The notes beneath the pieces are model-generated. The model did not search any database. It saw only the letters and a program-made list of their open reading frames with translations, and was not told where the DNA came from. Below, piece by piece: positions 20,602 to 22,022 of a stretch of 22,022 nucleotides of DNA (positions within the stretch are counted from its first letter, which is position 1; every line of letters begins with the position of its first letter). Origin of the DNA: an uncultured Murdochiella sp. (GTDB lineage Bacteria; Bacillota; Clostridia; Tissierellales; Peptoniphilaceae); assembly GCF_902488755.1 (NCBI RefSeq), contig NZ_CABTXF010000019.1, positions 1 to 22,022 on the forward strand, read 5' to 3'. The position numbers and the translations under genes were made by a program.

Positions 20602-21513
20602 TCACGCCTTGGCAACGGTCAAACGCACCTGCCAGAAAATTTCGGCACCCGGTGCAATACGTCCTACCTTATTGTTGGCAATAGCTCTGTCCAGACGGTC
20701 ATAAAAACCATTGGTCGGCTCTAACGCAATACAGCGGGACCCGGCGCTTCCGCCGGTATTGATCCAGCCGCCGAGGAAGGGAAACAGCGTTTCATCCCAT
20801 TGAAGCGTAAAACGCATATTTTGGGAAGGATAAAGGATCGATGCCTCTCCGGTAGGAACGGGATCCGTTAAGTAAAACTTATATGCCTGTTTTTCCGGTA
20901 CTTCCGAAAGGTTACGCATATCAAAAGCAAACGGCTCACTGCCATGCGCATTCAGCAAAGCATACGGCTCCGGCCAGGAGAGAACGGCGTCGCGCTCATA
21001 ACGGCACAAGCCATGCAGCGCCCATAGCCAAGGATGTTCATCAATGGATTCATTCAGCAGACGATAGTCTAAAAAAATGGAGTTGCCGTCAAGACGGACA
21101 TGACGCTCAAAATACAGGGGAATCGAGGATAGACGGAAATACGCCTTTACGGAACAAGCGGATCGGTCTTCTTCAAAAACATTCCATGGTCTGCTCCAGG
21201 CATCGCCATGGTCGGCAAATCGTCCAAGATTCTCTACACTACACGGGTCAATCGTCGGAATGCAATCATCCATGCCGGATAGATCAAATTGGTCAAAGGG
21301 CGCGCCAGGATACGCTCGCGCGTAAAGTTTCGTTTCCTCTTTCGCTGTTTCAAAGCCAATCGGACGTGCAAGCGCTTCAAATTGATTCGGTTTGTGAAGA
21401 ATGGACGCAATTTTACACCCCACTTCGGGTAACAGAGTGACACGTAGACAATCCGATTCGAGATGCACGACATGAAGGTCGCCGCGATTGTTGCGTTTTT
21501 TCTCGTTGAGCAT
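20602..21513 (-). CDS. Aldose 1-epimerase-like (galactose mutarotase fold) protein
   Basis: 303-residue cytoplasmic protein of the galactose-mutarotase-like superfamily, which acts on sugar anomers or related carbohydrates. Seen: an N-terminal VTLLPEVGCKIASILHKP strand pair, the FDLSGMDDCIPTI and HGDAWSRPW blocks, WALHGL with a candidate catalytic His, LGGWINTGG, and ALEPTNGFYDRLDRA with a candidate catalytic Glu. The arrangement fits the COG2017-type proteins rather than classic GalM (about 345 residues), so the substrate is unknown. GAGGAGG lies about 9 bases before ATG. First gene of the run leading into mntE, the L,D-transpeptidase and the ECF genes; nothing in the window shows a sugar pathway it belongs to. 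Confidence 0.82.
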   Translation of the reverse strand: MLNEKKRNNRGDLHVVHLESDCLRVTLLPEVGCKIASILHKPNQFEALARPIGFETAKEETKLYARAYPGAPFDQFDLSGMDDCIPTIDPCSVENLGRFADHGDAWSRPWNVFEEDRSACSVKAYFRLSSIPLYFERHVRLDGNSIFLDYRLLNESIDEHPWLWALHGLCRYERDAVLSWPEPYALLNAHGSEPFAFDMRNLSEVPEKQAYKFYLTDPVPTGEASILYPSQNMRFTLQWDETLFPFLGGWINTGGSAGSRCIALEPTNGFYDRLDRAIANNKVGRIAPGAEIFWQVRLTVAKA

Positions 21514-21549
21514 TCCCCTTTTCCTCCTCTTGCTGTGAACAACGATTCC

Positions 21550-21580
21550 TTACGATAGGAGCATCTTTCGCCTCCTATCG
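21550..21580 (-). promoter_or_regulatory. Leader hairpin containing a four-codon ORF
   Basis: Minus strand: a perfect 9-bp inverted repeat (21553-21561 with 21572-21580). The 5' arm contains AGGAGG (21571-21576); six bases later comes ATG (21562-21564), then CTC CTA TCG TAA, a Met-Leu-Leu-Ser mini-ORF ending at 21550, whose codons form the 3' arm. It lies between the predicted promoter and the epimerase ATG, 36 bases from it. It may be a regulatory leader peptide or a decoy ribosome site; function is inferred only from layout. Confidence 0.5.
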
Positions 21581-21622
21581 GGTTAATTGCCGTATTTTAA
21601 GCATTCTATTTGAGCTTCTATA

Positions 21623-21651
21623 ATGATAGAAAAGGGCATCTACCCTGTCAA
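21623..21651 (-). promoter_or_regulatory. SigA-type promoter of the epimerase-mntE-ldt-ecf-truA operon
   Basis: Minus strand: consensus -35 TTGACA (21646-21651), 17-base spacer, -10 TATCAT (21623-21628). It lies after the rplQ terminator and about 110 bases before the epimerase ATG, giving this operon transcription separate from the ribosomal protein genes. Confidence 0.88.
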
Positions 21652-21687
21652 GGCATGGCAATCCAGGACAAACGCTTTTCCGGAAAC

Positions 21688-21732
21688 AAAAAAACGGCGG
21701 TGACGGAACATTTCGCGTTCCATCACCGCCGT
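21688..21732 (-). terminator. Rho-independent terminator of rplQ
   Basis: Minus strand: a 16-bp stem (21717-21732 with 21694-21709, one U-G wobble), 7-base loop, then at least six T (21688-21693). It lies about 19 bases after the rplQ stop and likely ends the large ribosomal-protein operon. Confidence 0.94.
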
Positions 21733-21751
21733 CGTACAAAGGGAAAGAAAA

Positions 21752-22022
21752 TTATGCTTCGCTCTTTTCTTCCTCTACGTCTTCCTGTGATTCAGAAGAT
21801 TCTTCTACTTTATCTTCTTCCTTTTCCTCAGCCGATTCTTCGGCTTTGGGAGCTTCCGCCTCTACCGGTGTAGCAGCCGCTTCTTTTTCTTCTGCTTTCT
21901 TCTCTGCCGGTTTTTCATCCTTTTCCACGGTCTTCTTCGTGGAAACAGGATTCGTTACCAGTTCAAGAATGGCCATCTCTGCGGCATCGCCACGACGCGG
22001 ACCCATCTTGAGTACGCGCGTA
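21752..22022 (-). CDS. rplQ: Ribosomal protein L17, C-terminal part with a long acidic tail (start outside window)
   Basis: Large-subunit protein L17, which lines the region near the polypeptide exit tunnel. Only the last 90 or so residues are in the window. The frame enters as TRVLKMGPRRGDAAEMAILELV, the conserved L17 C-terminus (the family reads YTRIxKxxxRRGDAAxMAxxEL). Most bacterial L17 proteins end here; this one continues for about 65 residues rich in Glu, Lys and Ala, ending VEEEKSEA, with a Lys-rich first half and an increasingly acidic end. The frame is open with no frameshift, and a strong terminator follows. rplQ next to an ECF module is the usual Bacillota order, but here three genes intervene. 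Confidence 0.93.
   Translation of the reverse strand, partial: TRVLKMGPRRGDAAEMAILELVTNPVSTKKTVEKDEKPAEKKAEEKEAAATPVEAEAPKAEESAEEKEEDKVEESSESQEDVEEEKSEA

Overview
The window looks like chromosomal DNA of an anaerobic, Gram-positive-type member of the Bacillota (Clostridia/Tissierellia-like; family not determined). Three things point there. The gene order is rplQ ... ecfA1-ecfA2-ecfT-truA. Fermentative genes are present: pyruvate phosphate dikinase, 3-hydroxybutyryl-CoA dehydrogenase, a formate/nitrite channel and FolD. Ribosome binding sites are strong AGGAGG types, with many intrinsic terminators. By eye the base composition is intermediate (about half G+C, not computed). I see no tRNA, rRNA, CRISPR array, transposase, phage gene or attachment site.

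Almost everything lies on the minus strand; the only plus-strand gene is ppdK. Reading the minus strand from the right edge: (1) The 3' end of rplQ (ribosomal protein L17 with a long acidic tail) closes with a strong terminator. (2) A new promoter with a structured leader starts a tight seven-gene run: aldose-1-epimerase-like, MntE-like Mn2+ exporter, L,D-transpeptidase, ecfA1, ecfA2, ecfT, truA, then a terminator. The first three genes separate rplQ from the ECF module. (3) An SH3/NlpC-P60 cell-wall hydrolase has its own promoter and a terminator, followed by trpS. (4) A bidirectional terminator separates trpS from the convergent ppdK. (5) A 385-base divergent intergenic region holds the ppdK promoter and a leader with two hairpins. 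On its other side lie a 49-residue membrane protein gene and valS. (6) cspA, a PrsA/SurA-like lipoprotein gene and an HU gene follow, with promoters or terminators at cspA and HU. (7) At the left edge is a compact set: hbd, ybaK, hutD-family, formate/nitrite channel. It is followed by a folD gene that appears broken (ACG where ATG is expected, and an in-frame stop).

Functionally the window mixes translation (L17, ValS, TrpS, TruA, YbaK editing), envelope work (L,D-transpeptidase, NlpC/P60, secretion foldase), vitamin uptake (shared ECF energizing module), metal homeostasis (MntE) and anaerobic carbon metabolism (PpdK, Hbd, formate channel, FolD). I found no convincing new multi-gene system. 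The items most worth a second look are the damaged folD, the four-codon leader ORF inside a hairpin before the epimerase-ECF operon, the three-gene insertion between rplQ and ecfA1, and the small membrane protein ahead of valS.
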